Position numbers and translations under genes: made by a program. The notes under the pieces were generated by a model, which was not told the DNA's origin, did no database searches, and worked only from the letters and a program-made list of their open reading frames with translations. Of a stretch of 64,000 nt of DNA, positions 8,152-20,955 are shown piece after piece (within the stretch, counting starts at the first letter, position 1; every line of letters starts with the position of its first letter). The DNA comes from Laburnicola sp. R22_1 (lineage: Eukaryota > Ascomycota > Dothideomycetes > Pleosporales > Didymosphaeriaceae). The DNA is taken from NCBI GenBank assembly GCA_014281115.1, contig JACONQ010000006.1:3410001-3474000 (forward strand), read 5' to 3'.

Positions 8152-10000
8152 ACGTATCCTATCAGCGAGCGGGTCAGATCAGCGAGCGGGTCAGTTTTCC
8201 TTGGCAACACTATAGTACTGCAAACTTCAATTCGAATCACTATCAACACTATCTGAAAACAGCCCACTAAGGGTAATATCTGAGCTGGAAGATAACTCTT
8301 TAGCCTTCTGGCAGGTTCTTGCGTTGTGCCTAGTCCCCCCGCAGTTGCCGCAGCGGCGTTGTGTTGAGGGGCCTCCCTCAGCGTTACCTCCACCCCGCGC
8401 CCTTTTGGACGATTTCGCCCTAACAGAGGGACTCCTAGCCACTAAATCTGCTCCCTGGCCAAAGTCAAGTACTCCACCATGCTGGAGACGCTTCCTTTTA
8501 CGCGATTTTCGCTTAGTAAGCAGCTCTATCTGCTCCTAAAGCTCAGCGAGTTGGCCCATCATAAGTACACCTTAGTGAGCTAGACTTTTAGCGCCCTTTG
8601 TAAGCTATGCGAGCCTTGCAGTAACAGCAGTTAGTGATTTCTTAATAGATTCTATTACTAGCTTAGCCTATAACAAGAGTTCAATAGCGTTTTTTGGTGT
8701 TTTTAATTGCCAGGGCTTATTTGGTATAGGTAGTCCTAGTGGGGTGTAAAGTCGCACGTTAAGGCGATCTACCACCACCAACGCGTCCAAAGGAACAAGC
8801 CTGGAGGCCTTAAAGGCTTTCCTACAATTCTCTAGTGTGAATACATTAAAAAACGCGTTGCAAAAGGCTAGTAGGAAGCCCTCTTTATTAATATAAAAGA
8901 CGCGTCGACGCGCCAAGTCTTGCACGCGCTAGGAGTACTTCAGCTTTAGTAGCGCGAACAGACCACATCAAGCGGCTGCAGGATATAAGATAAGTGCGCT
9001 AGCATACAAAGGGTTAGGATCCTCTATTCTAGGCAGTAATCCTTAAAATCTTGGGATTAGTGGCTCTTATAGCTGTCCAGAATAAGTAACCTCTACAATC
9101 CTACTATACGCAACCTTGTATACGCGTTAAAGTGCTTTAACTATGCAACTCCAAGCTTATTATTAGTCTAGCTAGTCTTAGAGACTAAAAGCTTCTAATT
9201 GCGGGGGATACTAGTCTCCTTATACTACACTAAGATGTGGACTCGCCCTTTATAGATAATAAAGGGTGGGGCAGTATACCTAGCAGCGCAAATGCTCTAA
9301 ATCACTATAACCCACTCGCAGTCGCCTAGCTAGACAAGATTAGATTAAGAACATCTCTCTAAGCCTGTCACAACCTTTATTAAGCCAATAACTCTCATCT
9401 AGAAGCCAGTCTTATCAAAGTTATGGACGTCTTAATCCTGCATCCCATACTTGGCTTTTGTCTCCTCCACAAGCCGAAACCACGCGTTTATTACCTCTAG
9501 ATCCTCCTGTTGTATCCTCTATTAGTCCTTCGCTTAATTAAAGGCTATTTTAAGCTCAGGTACACGCTTTATAAAGCGTTAAGCCTAGCATTTACCCACA
9601 GGGTCTCTGTGCCGCGCAGCCAGCAGTTTATTAGCCATATCCTTCACCTTATCTAGCCAGGGTGCAAATCCTCGCACGTCTAGGTTAAGTATGTATTAGA
9701 TAAGCGTCTTCTCTTTAGTTGTAGTAAGCTTCGCTATATTAGCGCGATTATCCGCTTAGGCAGCAATTTCGTTATATTAGTAGGTTACTATAGTTTTTAG
9801 GACGTTATACGCGTTAGTGGCGCGTTATAGGCTTAAAAATTGTTTATTCTAATAGGCCTAAAGGGTAAGCTTAATTCTGCCTTCTTTATTAGATAATAAC
9901 GCATTGCGTTATTAAGACATAATAAGTTATTGTGAGGTGTTATGGTCTTGGCAAAAACTAACCCGCTCGCTAATCTAACCCGCTCGCTAATAGGATACGT
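8152..10000 (-). mobile_element. Pogo/Fot1-like (Tc1/mariner superfamily) transposon, RIP-mutated
   Basis: Terminal inverted repeats begin ACGTATCCTAT at 8152 and end with the complement at 10000, flanked by TA on both sides (8150-8151 and 10001-10002). Each TIR holds a 17-bp motif twice in tandem (8161-8177 and 8178-8194; 9958-9974 and 9975-9991). The motif copies differ between ends only by C/T or G/A changes, as expected from RIP. The 1.85-kb length fits the family. The body carries a broken transposase on the minus strand. The left 700 bp is noticeably less AT-rich than the right part. Confidence 0.88.
8227..9920 (-). pseudogene. Degenerate pogo/Fot1-like transposase with C-terminal zinc knuckle
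   Basis: An ATG at 9920 opens a frame full of TAA/TAG codons with recognisable pieces of the DDE-type fungal transposase N-terminal region (Leu-rich HTH stretch, then LDVRGFAPWL near 9690). The C-terminal end, still open at 8442-8227, contains a CCHC-like zinc knuckle (CGNCGGTRHNARTC) and a Ser/Asp-rich tail. Such knuckles are found at the C-terminus of many Pleosporales pogo-like transposases. Start and end lie in different frames, so at least one indel has occurred besides the point mutations. It cannot make an active protein. Confidence 0.75.
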
Positions 10001-10002
10001 TA

Positions 10003-10435
10003 CTATATTAGGAAAGTTTTTTCTAAAGAGGCTGCTTAGCTATATATAGACGTGTATATACTTGCGCATTTTTATATAAGCAATTTACTAGTATTGTTAA
10101 ATATACGGGTATTCTTAATAAGTTGAGATGGAAAAGTAGTGGGTTAATTGATTGATTGTGTGTGTTCTGTCGGAGAAGCTCGACTACCGCGAAAAGTAAC
10201 TATCTAGTACTAAGCCGCACTAGTACTATTTAGAATAGTACAGGGGCAGTGTAAAATAGTAGTGCGCTAGCCTCCTCAGTGTATTTCATAGTGAAATCAC
10301 TGTGATTTACACTGATTACTACTGTAAGGAGCCATATAATCGTACATACCTACCCACTAGATTTTATAGTAACTATCTATCTAACAAGTATAAAGATACG
10401 TAGATGTACGTAGATATACACAAATTATTAAATAG
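10003..10435. other. Short less-mutated spacer with a foldback
   Basis: No gene. At 10120-10335 the sequence keeps CpA/TpG steps that the surrounding DNA has lost. It contains an inverted repeat with arms CAGTGTA (10277-10283) and TACACTG (10308-10314), with a further inner GTGAAATCAC/GTGATT symmetry. No coding potential was seen. Confidence 0.5.
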
Positions 10436-10848
10436 GTACTTTATAGCTAGCTATATAAATAGAAGTAAACTTATCTATATTAGTAAGTATAGAAATATAT
10501 AGAATAAGTATATAAGAAAGAAGATAATATAATAAAATTAACTTTAGTATTAATTACTTATATCTAAAAGAGATATAAAAAAGGTTTTATAATATATAAG
10601 CTATAGTATATAGACATTATATAATTTCTATATAATATCTATTATATAATAATATTAAAACTTTAATACTTTTAAAAGCCTTTACCTATATAGTATATAA
10701 ACACTAGCAACTTTTTATTTTAAGGTTACTATTAGTAATTCTTTCTTTCTTTATATAAACTATCTATTTACTAATATTTCCCCTATTTATATATACTTTA
10801 CTCTTACTAGTCTACTTTAATTTATAGAAAAATTCTATTAAGTAACTA
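10436..10848 (+). repeat. LTR-like repeat, family A, copy 1
   Basis: It starts TATTAAATAGG and ends AGTAACTA, about 413 bp, heavily mutated. The same unit occurs at 10849-11301, 36205-36590 (partial), 58891-59177 (partial) and 59579-60030. Ends fit an LTR of TG...CA type converted by RIP. It abuts copy 2 with no spacer. Confidence 0.7.
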
Positions 10849-11301
10849 TGTTAAATAGGCTCTATAGCTAGCTGTATAGATATTAAATTCTAATTCTCTA
10901 TACTAGTAAGCGTGGAGAGTGTACAAGACTATTATATAAAAAAAGAAAATAATATAATAGAATTAACTTTAGTAATAGATACTTGTATCTAGAAGGAGTG
11001 TAAATAGAAAGGAGAAGATTCTACAGCATATAGGCTGTAGTGCACAGGCACTACGTAATTTCTATATAATACTATTATATAATAATATTAAAACCTTAAT
11101 ACTCTTAGGTACCCTTACCTATATAGTGTATAGATACTAGCAACTTTTTGTTTTAAAGTTGCTATTAGTAGTTCTCTCTTCTTCTGCATAAACTATCTAC
11201 TTACTAGTACTTATTCTATCTATATATTATTCTCCTATCTATATATCCTCCTAATCTCGCTAGTCTACTCTAGTTAGTAAAAAGATTCTATTAAGTAACT
11301 A
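10849..11301 (+). repeat. LTR-like repeat, family A, copy 2
   Basis: This copy is 453 bp, starts TGTTAAATAGG and ends GATTCTATTAAGTAACTA. It is followed by sequence (11302 to about 12060) that also follows the copy at 59579-60030, so that sequence is element interior and this copy acts as a left LTR. Confidence 0.75.
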
Positions 11302-14300
11302 TTTATTATATCTTATTACTATTTATTAGAGACGCAATTAGGCTTATTAATAGTAAAGTAGCTACCTAGCTAATAGTAGTTAAGGATAAGATTATATAGT
11401 TAATAATATATTATTTATATATAGCTTTTTTGCTTAGTCTATTTCTTATATAATAGATAGACTTATTTATCTTATCTATTTAGGTAGTAATATTAGATAA
11501 TTATGCAATATTAGATAAGAAAAAGATAAACGCTAATAAGGGGTAGAAATTATGACTCTAGATAAAAGAAAGAGATATATAAGACAGGCTCTCCTCTTTT
11601 TATTCTTCTTTTTCTTATCCTCTACTTTAAATATCTCTCTATATGTGTCTCTTCTCCCTAGCTCTTTTCTCTTTTTATTAAGCTAATTCCTTATTTTGTA
11701 TAGTGCTAAACTATATAGATAATAGCGCTTATACTAGTAGGTCTTAATTAGCTAGGCCTTCCTAGCTTTAATATTACTATAGTAGCTCTTTTATATAGAA
11801 GAATGTATATTACCCTCTTTACTAGTTCTTAAGCAAACTATATATTTATTTAGGGCATCTTTATTAATATAAGTTTCTATATTCTTTACTTTTATATAGA
11901 TACTAACTATAAAAAATAGGCTAAGGAGTTGTATATTGCACATCTGCCTTTATATAATATTAATATTATTCTTATAGCTAGTATAGACCTATATTTATAG
12001 GTTACTAACTTATATACATAGAAATATAAGATTTGCTTACTTTAACTACTACCTGTGGTCTAGTTTCTAATACTTAGAGTTATATTTGCTTCCTAAAAAG
12101 TTATAAGGACTAAGCTTTTCTTATTATAGGTAAACTTAATAAAATACTTCTATAAAAGTGTTAAGAAGATTTTTTAACTTTGTTAAGCTTAAAAAGTAGT
12201 ATTCTAAGCGCTATATCTTAAATAAGCTTTTAATTTATAGTATGCGCCTAGTCTAAAGCAAATTTTGCTAAGATAGTATTAAGAAACCTATAGGTAGTAA
12301 GCTTTTTATTAACTTTTAAAATTAACTAAGCCTTAGCTTTGCTATAAAGTACTAGCTAATCCTTAAACTAAGCCTTAGGGTTCTATCTTTTATACTTAGC
12401 TTTATTGTAGAAGACCTTATACTAAGCTTAGAGCAGATTCTATATACTCTAGTTAGTAGGTTTAAGGTTCTTTTAAAGGACTTAAATTAGTGTCTATAAG
12501 GTTAGCTACTTATTATTTAGGAGCTTTATTATAGCAATATCTATAAGCTTATGCAAAACTATAGAATATACTTAAGTTTAGAGATTTTTAAGCTTAGATA
12601 CTATTAACTACTAGCTTAAGAAAAGAGCTTCGTATTCTATAATGTGTAAGGTATATATCTCTTTATTAGTCTTAAACCTTTTAAGCTTTACTTAGTAAAT
12701 AAGTTTCTTAGGCAAGCCTACTATACTGCAAAGAGTTAGTCTTTTTAGAATTTATAGTTATAGTAGCTTTTAAGCTTTAATTAAGAGCGCATCTTTAGCG
12801 TTAGGTTTAATCTAGTCTTATATTTCTTTATTCTAAGTGTAGAATTAGAATTAAATATACTAGTTTAGCTAGATCGCTTAGTTAATAAGCTAATAAGCAG
12901 TTAATATGGTAGGATCTAAGGTTATTATTATATAAGACAAGCTTAGAATAGAGAGAAAATAATAAGGATAAGAATAATTAGAGTTTTAAATTAAGATTCT
13001 AGCAAAATATACTGTATAGAGAGAATTGTCCTATAGTTCTAAAGCGCTAGGCTTATAACTATAGAAAGGAAATAAGCTAGAAAGAGTAATTTAGGGAGCT
13101 AAATATAAATTAAAGCTATATAAGCAAAGAAGGCTGTTAGGGCTAATATATAGATAAGCTCTTAGTTATTTTAGCTAAGCTTAGGAATATTATATAAGCT
13201 CTAAGCACATAACTATAGAGCCTTATTTCCGCGATAAGGACTAATATAAAGTAGTTAGTCTATAGCTTCTTTCTACCCATAGTATGTATTAATCTAAATA
13301 AGAAAAAACTTATAAGAGTTAACTATAATAATAATAATAATAAAATTTATTTATCTTTATATTCTTATTACCTTTAGTCTTACTATTAGACCTCTAATCT
13401 ACTATTATAGATAGTACTATTTTAGCGTAATAGTATATTACGTAATTCTGTACACCCTGTACTAATTATTTCCTTTAGGCAAGTACTTAGTTACTTTCTA
13501 ACTCTGCCTTTCTTACGTAAAAGAGAATTCTTTTTATTACTTATAATAATACTCTACTAAATGCTTAAAATATTAATACGCTATACTTAATTTACACAAT
13601 ATGAATATAATAGATATATAATATCTACTCTTAATATACTATCTAACTTCCTATAACTAATTATATATATTTCTTTTACTCTAAATATAGTAGCTAGACT
13701 CTATATTCTACTTAGTTCTAACTTTAGTAGTATACTAGTAATCTCCTTATTAATATAACTCTAGCCTATAATATCTTCTTTATCTACGCTTTACTATATA
13801 AGTTAAATCCTTATAGATCTAGTAGCTAGTGTAACTTACTAGTGCAAAAAACATATCTAAATTTTAAGCTAAGCTACGAACAGATTTTAATCTAGTCTAC
13901 TTATAAAATAATAATCTAGTCTTATCTCTATTCTTAATTATATATAATATACACGTAGCTTATATTACTAGTAAAATAATCCAGTCTTATAACACTAGAT
14001 TTCGGGTCCTAGGTAAAAAATAAGTAACCTAGTTATTAAATTATAAGGTTATCTTTTAGGTCGCTAATATAAAGCGAATCTAGCCACTACTTAAAGAGGA
14101 GGTCCTATGCTAGGCCTTCTATTCTAGCCATAACTCTATAGATTATTTGTTATAGTTAACGTATATAAATCTAAGTATTAGTAATATATAGTATTAGACT
14201 ATATAATAACTAGGATATATTAGTATAAAGACCTTTTTACCTTATAATAGCTTGCCTATACTATAGTTATTTTATAAAATATCTAGTAAAAATAAGACTC

Positions 14301-14330
14301 CTACGTTATAAGTATTACTATTAAGTACGT
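11302..14330. mobile_element. Degenerate interior of family A LTR element and other RIP-mutated DNA
   Basis: From 11302 to about 12060 the sequence matches 60031-60790 in the same orientation. From there to 14330 it is AT-rich with no readable domain. No frame longer than about 60 codons is present in any direction. A retroelement origin is inferred from the flanking LTR-like repeat. Confidence 0.5.
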
Positions 14331-14680
14331 TTATAAAGGCGTTAGGTCTAGTCGGTATAGGCTGTCCGCTTAAGCCAAGACACGTTTAGGAGCGAGTAAG
14401 GGGCAAGCGGCAGGGCATACTCTAGAATTATTAAGCGCCCTATCCAGATAAGTGCTAATAGGAATAGCGTGTAGTTATAAGCTCTTCGAAAGCACAGCTT
14501 TATTAGATAGATTTATAGAACTCTAGAATAGTGTATAATAGTATTGTGGCTTATTTTTCTGTCTAGCAATAGCTCCGTCTATAATATAATAAGTAGCTAG
14601 AATAGTATCGACTAAGATCCACAGGCACTTTATAGTCAGATCACATAATTAAAAGAAAATTGTTTAATTTTAAAATTAAC
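14331..14680. other. Less-mutated patch of unknown identity
   Basis: This stretch is richer in G+C than its surroundings and keeps several CpA/TpG steps. I could not assign it to any repeat seen elsewhere in the window, and it has no coding frame. Confidence 0.4.
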
Positions 14681-15569
14681 TTAGTTAGAACGTCCTCTCT
14701 CCTATAGCTATTGCACTAGCTATTAGATATTGGCTAGCTACTACGCGCCCCTATCTCTGCACTCCTCTATATTTCTAAGAAACTTATTATTATTTATAGT
14801 AGTAAGTAGCCTAGTTAACTTTCTTATCTACTGCTTAGTATAGTCTTTATTTGCCTGTGCCTATTCTTACTTCTTTTTTACGCTAGTTAATAACAATTAT
14901 AAAGGCAATAATTATATAAGTAATATATTAAAGTGTTGTATAATATAGCAAGTAAATAGAAGCAGCTTTACTAACTATTTATAGTCTTTTTCTCCTCTCT
15001 ACCTTTTTAGGCCTAGCTTTCGCGCTATATTTCTAATCTTGCCTATCCTTTTAGTAGGCAGTGCGTTAATAGTCTTAATAATAATAATCTCTATAGTATA
15101 GATTAAGTTAAATCCAGCCTAAAAGTGTGGTCGCAATATAGTAGTATTGTTTAGTTGCTTAGTCGCTTAGTCGCTTAGTTATTATAGAGTAGATAGCAGA
15201 ATTAAAGCTCTCTTTTATATAAAAGAGAGTGTTAGATAATAGTTAGTGGTGGCAAAGAGTCTCTCCCTTAACTATAGTTTACACTAATATAACTAAGTTA
15301 CTATTATAGAGAGCTAATAGAATTATAGAGTGCTAGATAAATAAGCTATTATAAACTATTTGCTTTTATATATATTTATATAGTATTTTATAGAGCTAGT
15401 ATATAGAAAAAAATTTATAGCTAGATTTTCTTTTACTATAGTATAGCTACAAAAAGTAGTTATATTTATAAAAAAGTAGCTAGAATAGATTTTTATAAAT
15501 AGTGTTATAAGAGCCAGCTTATACTACTCTACTATTAGACTATATAATAAGTGCACTTATACTCTTCTA
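14681..15569. other. AT-rich region, no gene seen
   Basis: RIP-type sequence with no recognised element. The only local structure is a tiny tandem of the 8-mer TTAGTCGC at about 15158-15180. Confidence 0.5.
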
Positions 15570-16735
15570 GGGTCGCATTATTTATTTAGTGTTAATTACC
15601 TTTTTTAATACATTTTTTTAATTTAAGCCTGCGTAGGTTGGGATAGAAAGGCCGCTCTAGTATAGCACCTAAAAATATAGTCTACTAGTCTTCGCTAACG
15701 CAATAATAGTTTATGCATAAACTATACACTCGCCCTACTATCTATAAGCGCTCTAATAGCTGTTAAATTTACTTAAAGCGTGTATAGAAAACTAATTTTT
15801 TACTTTATTATTACTATTATTAGCAATTGCGCTATAAGCGCGCCGCTGCCCTAGCGCACTTATATATTGCGCTTACTATCTAACACTATAACTATAAGGA
15901 TCTAACGCATCTACGCGATACTCTTCTCTCCTAGCAACTTATTAATAAATATCTTTATTTTCTCTTTACTACCTTTAATTCTGCTCTTATTTATCTTCTT
16001 TCTAATATATAGTAATATAAGGTGTTATAAGTATAGTAGAAAGCCTCTATATCTATTATTACATCTATAATTACTAATCTATTACTAGCCTAACTAGTAT
16101 ACTAGAACTACCTTATATAGGCTAAGGTATACCTTCTTTTACTTTAACCTATTAATAATCTTTTAGATAAAGTAGTACTTTAGTGTGGATCTAGTAACTT
16201 TAAGCAGATAGATTATTAGAGCGTACTTTTAGGCGGTATTAGCATTAGCATTAGCATTAGCACTAGGGTCTAGGAAGATAGTAGAAAATAGGATAATAGT
16301 AGTAGATAATATCTTATTAAGGTTAATCTTAATATAGAGATCGAGCGTTAGTGCACCTATAGTATGTATAAGCTGCTATCTAGTATGTATTTTATAAGTA
16401 GTATAAACCTGCTAATATAATAGCTATTACTTCTAGTAATATCTTTAGGAATAATAGTAGAGGAGAAAGATAATAGTTGCAGCATTACAGCACTAGTGCT
16501 ATTTTATACCTCTTTTTACTCTAAACTATAGTATAGCAATATAGCCTTACCTATAGTTTTGCATATAAATTTTTTTTAGTTAGAGTAGGCGCGCTAAGCC
16601 TACTAAGCTTGCTTAGCTCGCTTATAACGCGCTAACTCCTTTTTATTAACATCTTAAAACGCTTTTCTGTGTATATAATAGTAGGAGGAATATCTACTAT
16701 TATTGTAATATTTTTATTTGAAACTCCTTAGTCGC
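15570..16735 (+). repeat. LTR-like repeat, family B (long, about 1.17 kb)
   Basis: It starts GGGTCGCATTATTTATTTAG and ends CTCCTTAGTCGC. Partial copies lie at 17160-17935 (first two thirds), 36753-36985 (last part, far less mutated) and 59428-59513 (last part). It shares internal blocks with the family C LTR at 20956-22077, suggesting related retroelements. A small (ATTAGC) tandem lies at about 16236-16262. Exact ends are uncertain. Confidence 0.6.
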
Positions 16736-17159
16736 AAAAAAAAACTATACTCTTCTAGATATAGTCTATAGTTACTAATTATAAACTATCTAGCTACAAT
16801 CTAGTAATATCTCTAGTTAGCTCTTTTATATTTTATAATAATACCTATACTCTAAATATATAGTATAAAAAAATTATAAATTAAGTAGTATCTTTGTCTA
16901 GTTACCTTACTCTAAGGGAGCTTAAATAGAGAGGCTAGAAATTATAGGGGCCAGCTTCGTAACTAGTAACGCAACACGTAAGAAGTGTGCTTTAAGATTT
17001 CTTTACATTACGTAAAGATAGCTTTGCTTACTTTAAGAATCTTTCTAATTACTCTCTCTAATACTATAGGACTAATATATTCGAATTTATTTTACACACC
17101 TAATAATAGGTCTTTAATATATTTGCTAATAGCAATCTTATGGCTGCTATAATAAGATA
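16736..17159. other. AT-rich region, no gene seen
   Basis: RIP-type sequence between two family B repeats, with no readable frame or recognised motif. Confidence 0.5.
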
Positions 17160-17929
17160 GGGTCGCATTGTTTATTTAGTATTAATTACTCTTTTTAACC
17201 CTATTTTTTATATTTAAGCCTACGTAGGTTAGAATAGAAAGGCCGCTCTAGTATAGCGTCTAAAAATATAGTCTACTCCTAGTCTTTACTAATATAATAA
17301 TAGTTAATAATAATAGTTTATAAACTACGCACTTGCCCTACTATTTTATAAGCGCTTTAATATCTACTAAATTTACTTAATGTATATCTAGTAAACTAAG
17401 CTTTATTATTACTATTATTAGCAATTGCGCTGCTTACGTATTACGCTTATCTAATATTATAATAACTATAAAAATCTAACGCATTTATATAATACTCTCC
17501 TCCTCTAGAAACTTATTAATAAATATCTTCTCCTCTTTTTCCTCTTAATCTTACTCTTTATTACCACCTTTCTAACCTATAGTATATAGGAAACTCTATA
17601 TATCTATTATTATGCCTCTGGTTACTAATCTATTACTAGCCTAACTAGTATACTAGAACTACCTTATATAGGCTAAGGTATACTTTTTACTTTAACCTAT
17701 TAATAATCTTCTAAATAAAGTAGTACTTTAGTATAGCCCTAGTAATTGTAGCGAGTAAATAAGAAGCGTACTTTTAGGCGGCGTTAACTATAATTTTAGC
17801 ATTAGGGCTTAAAAGGATAGTAGAAAATAGAGTAGTAAAAGTCTCCTTAAGATTAACTTTAATATAAAGATAAAGTATTAGTATATTAATAGTATATAAG
17901 CTCTTACCTAGTATATATCTTATAAGTAG
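17160..17929 (+). repeat. LTR-like repeat, family B, truncated copy
   Basis: It is collinear with 15570 to about 16410 and then cut off exactly where the family D LTR begins (TGTGGTGG at 17930), which suggests that the gypsy element starting there inserted into this older repeat. Confidence 0.6.
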
Positions 17930-18110
17930 TGTGGTGGAATAAACTCTACCACACGGGTTACGTGGTAATCTAGTGCCCAATTAGCTCTTAAGGATTTAAT
18001 AGGCAGTTTCTTTCTTTAGGCATCAGAATAAGAAAATCCTATAGACAAAAAATAATACATTAGCTTTCTAAGTAGTAATTAGCACTACTATCTTATAAAG
18101 ATCTACTATA
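17930..18110 (+). repeat. LTR-like repeat, family D (about 181 bp)
   Basis: It begins TGTGGTGGAATAAACTC and is thought to end at CTACTATA (RIP form of CCACCACA-like end). The first 100 bp match the minus strand at 61637-61726. It lies directly before the gag-like part of the gypsy element. The right end is inferred from the inverted termini only. Confidence 0.5.
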
Positions 18111-20955
18111 AAATTAACGACTAACCCGGAACTTAAAGCTTTAAAATCTTGCTCTTAGGAAGGCCATCGCATTAGTACTCTAATATAAATAAGTAGTATT
18201 ACCTAAAAATAAAATAAAATAGAATAATAGCGGCGTATAGTAGTGTGCGGAACAGCGTATACTAGAAATAGAAAGAAACCCTAAAAGAGACTTAGGGGCA
18301 AAATTAGGCGCAACTAAGCACAGCACTAACCTTAAAATAGAAATATAACCTAAGCTCTAACTGGCCACTATACTAGCCCTTATTAAACTACACTACTAGA
18401 AATAAATAACTAGGTTAATAAACACTAATAACTCTAGCATATATATAAATTACGCACAGAGCATAGGCTCTAGAACTAGACTAGACTAGACTAGACTAAG
18501 ACCTAGACTAAAAAATAATTAGAACTAGGCACTAAGCGACTCTTAGAGTTAGAATATTAAGCCTCTAGAAACAAATAATAAAAAATAATAACCTAGTCTA
18601 TATATAATATTATGCGTAGAGTATAGGCCTAGGCATAAGAAATATAGAAATAGAATAAAAATAGAAGGCTAGATTAAGAAGTAGTTAGAACTAGGCGCTA
18701 AAAGACGCTTAGAGCCAAAATTACCCTACTAGAACTAGACAACTAAGCAATTATAAATAGATAAGAACTAAGAATAGACTAGGGCGCAAACTATAAGATA
18801 ACTAGAACTAGCCATCTAGTAAGTCTAAACCTATAAGACTAATTTAGAATTAAATAGACTAAGGCCTAGACTAAGGAAAGAACTAAAGTAGAATACTGTA
18901 TTACTTAGAGAACTTAAAACTAAGGCAGAGCTAGAGAAAGCTAAGAGATAATAATAAATATAGGTGTGTGAAGGCAGAAATAGAAGTAAAAAAACTAGAA
19001 CACTAATTCTAACTACCTAAGAAACTAACTAGATAACTAGTAATAATAATGTTCGCTACTAGAAGACTAAATAACTATTAGTAATTCTAGTTAGAGGGCC
19101 TAAATTATAGTAAGATGCATAAGTTTCTTAATATTCTAGTACTTAGGAAGTGTAAGAACCTAAGCCTAAAATCCCTTTAGGCTATTAGCTTTATAGAAAT
19201 AATAAGTTTAACTAATAAGAATATTTATATACCTACTAGTACGTCTCTGCCCCTTATAAAAAGCTCCTTGTAAGAATCTAAAAGAAAAGTACTAATACTA
19301 CCTTAGCTAGCTAAAGATGCTAATACTCTTATAGCGCAAATAGTAATAGCCCTATAGTCCTTTACTAATAAAGCTACCTAGTAGAACCTATTATAGAGCC
19401 TTATTATAGAATCTAATCTATTCTTAGGCAAGGAGTTGCACTTTATAGAAGATAATATAATCTAGTTTCTTTAAAACTATAAAAAACGCGTAAACTACTA
19501 CTAGTACTCTAAAAAAGATAAGATTATTAGAGTTAAGAAGTATTGCAGCTAAGAGATTTAGAATATACTTAACTTCTTAATACTAGAATACTTTAAGGTA
19601 GAAGAAAAAGAGGTATAGTAAAAGCTATAGGTGGCTATACGCAGGTGTTAGTAAAGTTAAAGGCCTAAACTAAAAAGATAAAAGAAGTATTAAAGGCGTA
19701 GCTAGTGTAGTGTTAAGTAATAATAAACCTTAATATCTATAATTTTCTAGACTAATTCGCAATTAGGTTTGGAAAATGCCTAAGGGCAGATATAGTTATA
19801 GAAAGCTAAAAGGGCATACTTCTTATCTAAGGTCTAAGCAAGCAGCTAGCGGGCAATATCCTAATAAAGAATAACTAGTTAATAGAGAGACTAATAGAGC
19901 TTAATTTTAGTATAATAGAAAAATAGCTTTTAAGTAGGGCCTAAATCTAATTAAAAAAGCATATACTAGATCTAGCCTATTAAATCTAAGCGCTAATACT
20001 GCCTTAGACCACTAAGTTGTAAGCACTACTAGTATCATAGAATATTTTTTAACCTACTAGACTTAGCCTAAACTTTTAATAAGTAAGACTATAAGGAGCC
20101 CTAGGCGCATAAGCACTTCTAGGCTTAACTATCTCTTAGCATAAAGTAGACAAGTTAATAGAAAGACTTTAGGGTATAAGGCTCTAGAATATTCTAGTTT
20201 AGAACTAGGACCCTTAAGAGATAGAGATTTTATTAAATCTAGCTATTTACTAGAAAATTACTATAAGAGTATAATAAGCTCTAAAGTAGATAACACTATA
20301 ATAGCCCTAGTACTACGCACTAACTTAGTCTTAGGCTTACTTAGCGGCGCCTATATAAGTTAATATATAAGTAGCTACAATAGTAATAAACCTAATATAG
20401 TAAGAGGATAATTATTTTAAAGAGTACTTTGGACGCAAAAAGAACTATATTATTACAAATAGAGAATATAAGAAGAGAAAATTACTTAAGGATAATAGAT
20501 AGGTGCACTATAATACAGAATTTTAAAGGGTCTAATAGGGCTAACTAAATAATAATTAGGGCGAAATCTAATATACTAGTGCTAGGGGCAAGCAAAATTA
20601 GATACTAATCCGCCTAATATAGAATAAGTAGTAGATAGACAGATTAGTAGACAAGGCCCTAGAGATATCTTAGAGCTAAGGGGCCGCAATAATAGCAATA
20701 ACTTACTAGGTAGAATTAGTTATAAAAACTAATAGTAGCTAGGTTACGTTTAATAAAATAATAGCACTTAGCCTTTTCTTTAAAAAGGAATTTAAAGTGG
20801 CTTAGAGAAAGTAAGCTATTCTAGACAAAGATGTATAAGTAATAGTTTAGCCCCTAAACCTACTATGCGAACTATAAACTACGAGCTTAAACGCTCTAAT
20901 AATCTAACTAAGTCTTAGAGAATTACTAAAAATAAAAATAATTATAAATATTAAT

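Noticed and set aside
14340..14420. tRNA-like sequence with a TAGTCGGTATAGG word
   Set aside because: The anticodon and acceptor arms do not pair, and no convincing T-arm was found.
17774..17980. 68-aa minus-strand frame
   Set aside because: Lies across a truncated LTR and the start of another LTR; low-complexity Ile/Leu content expected of AT-rich DNA.
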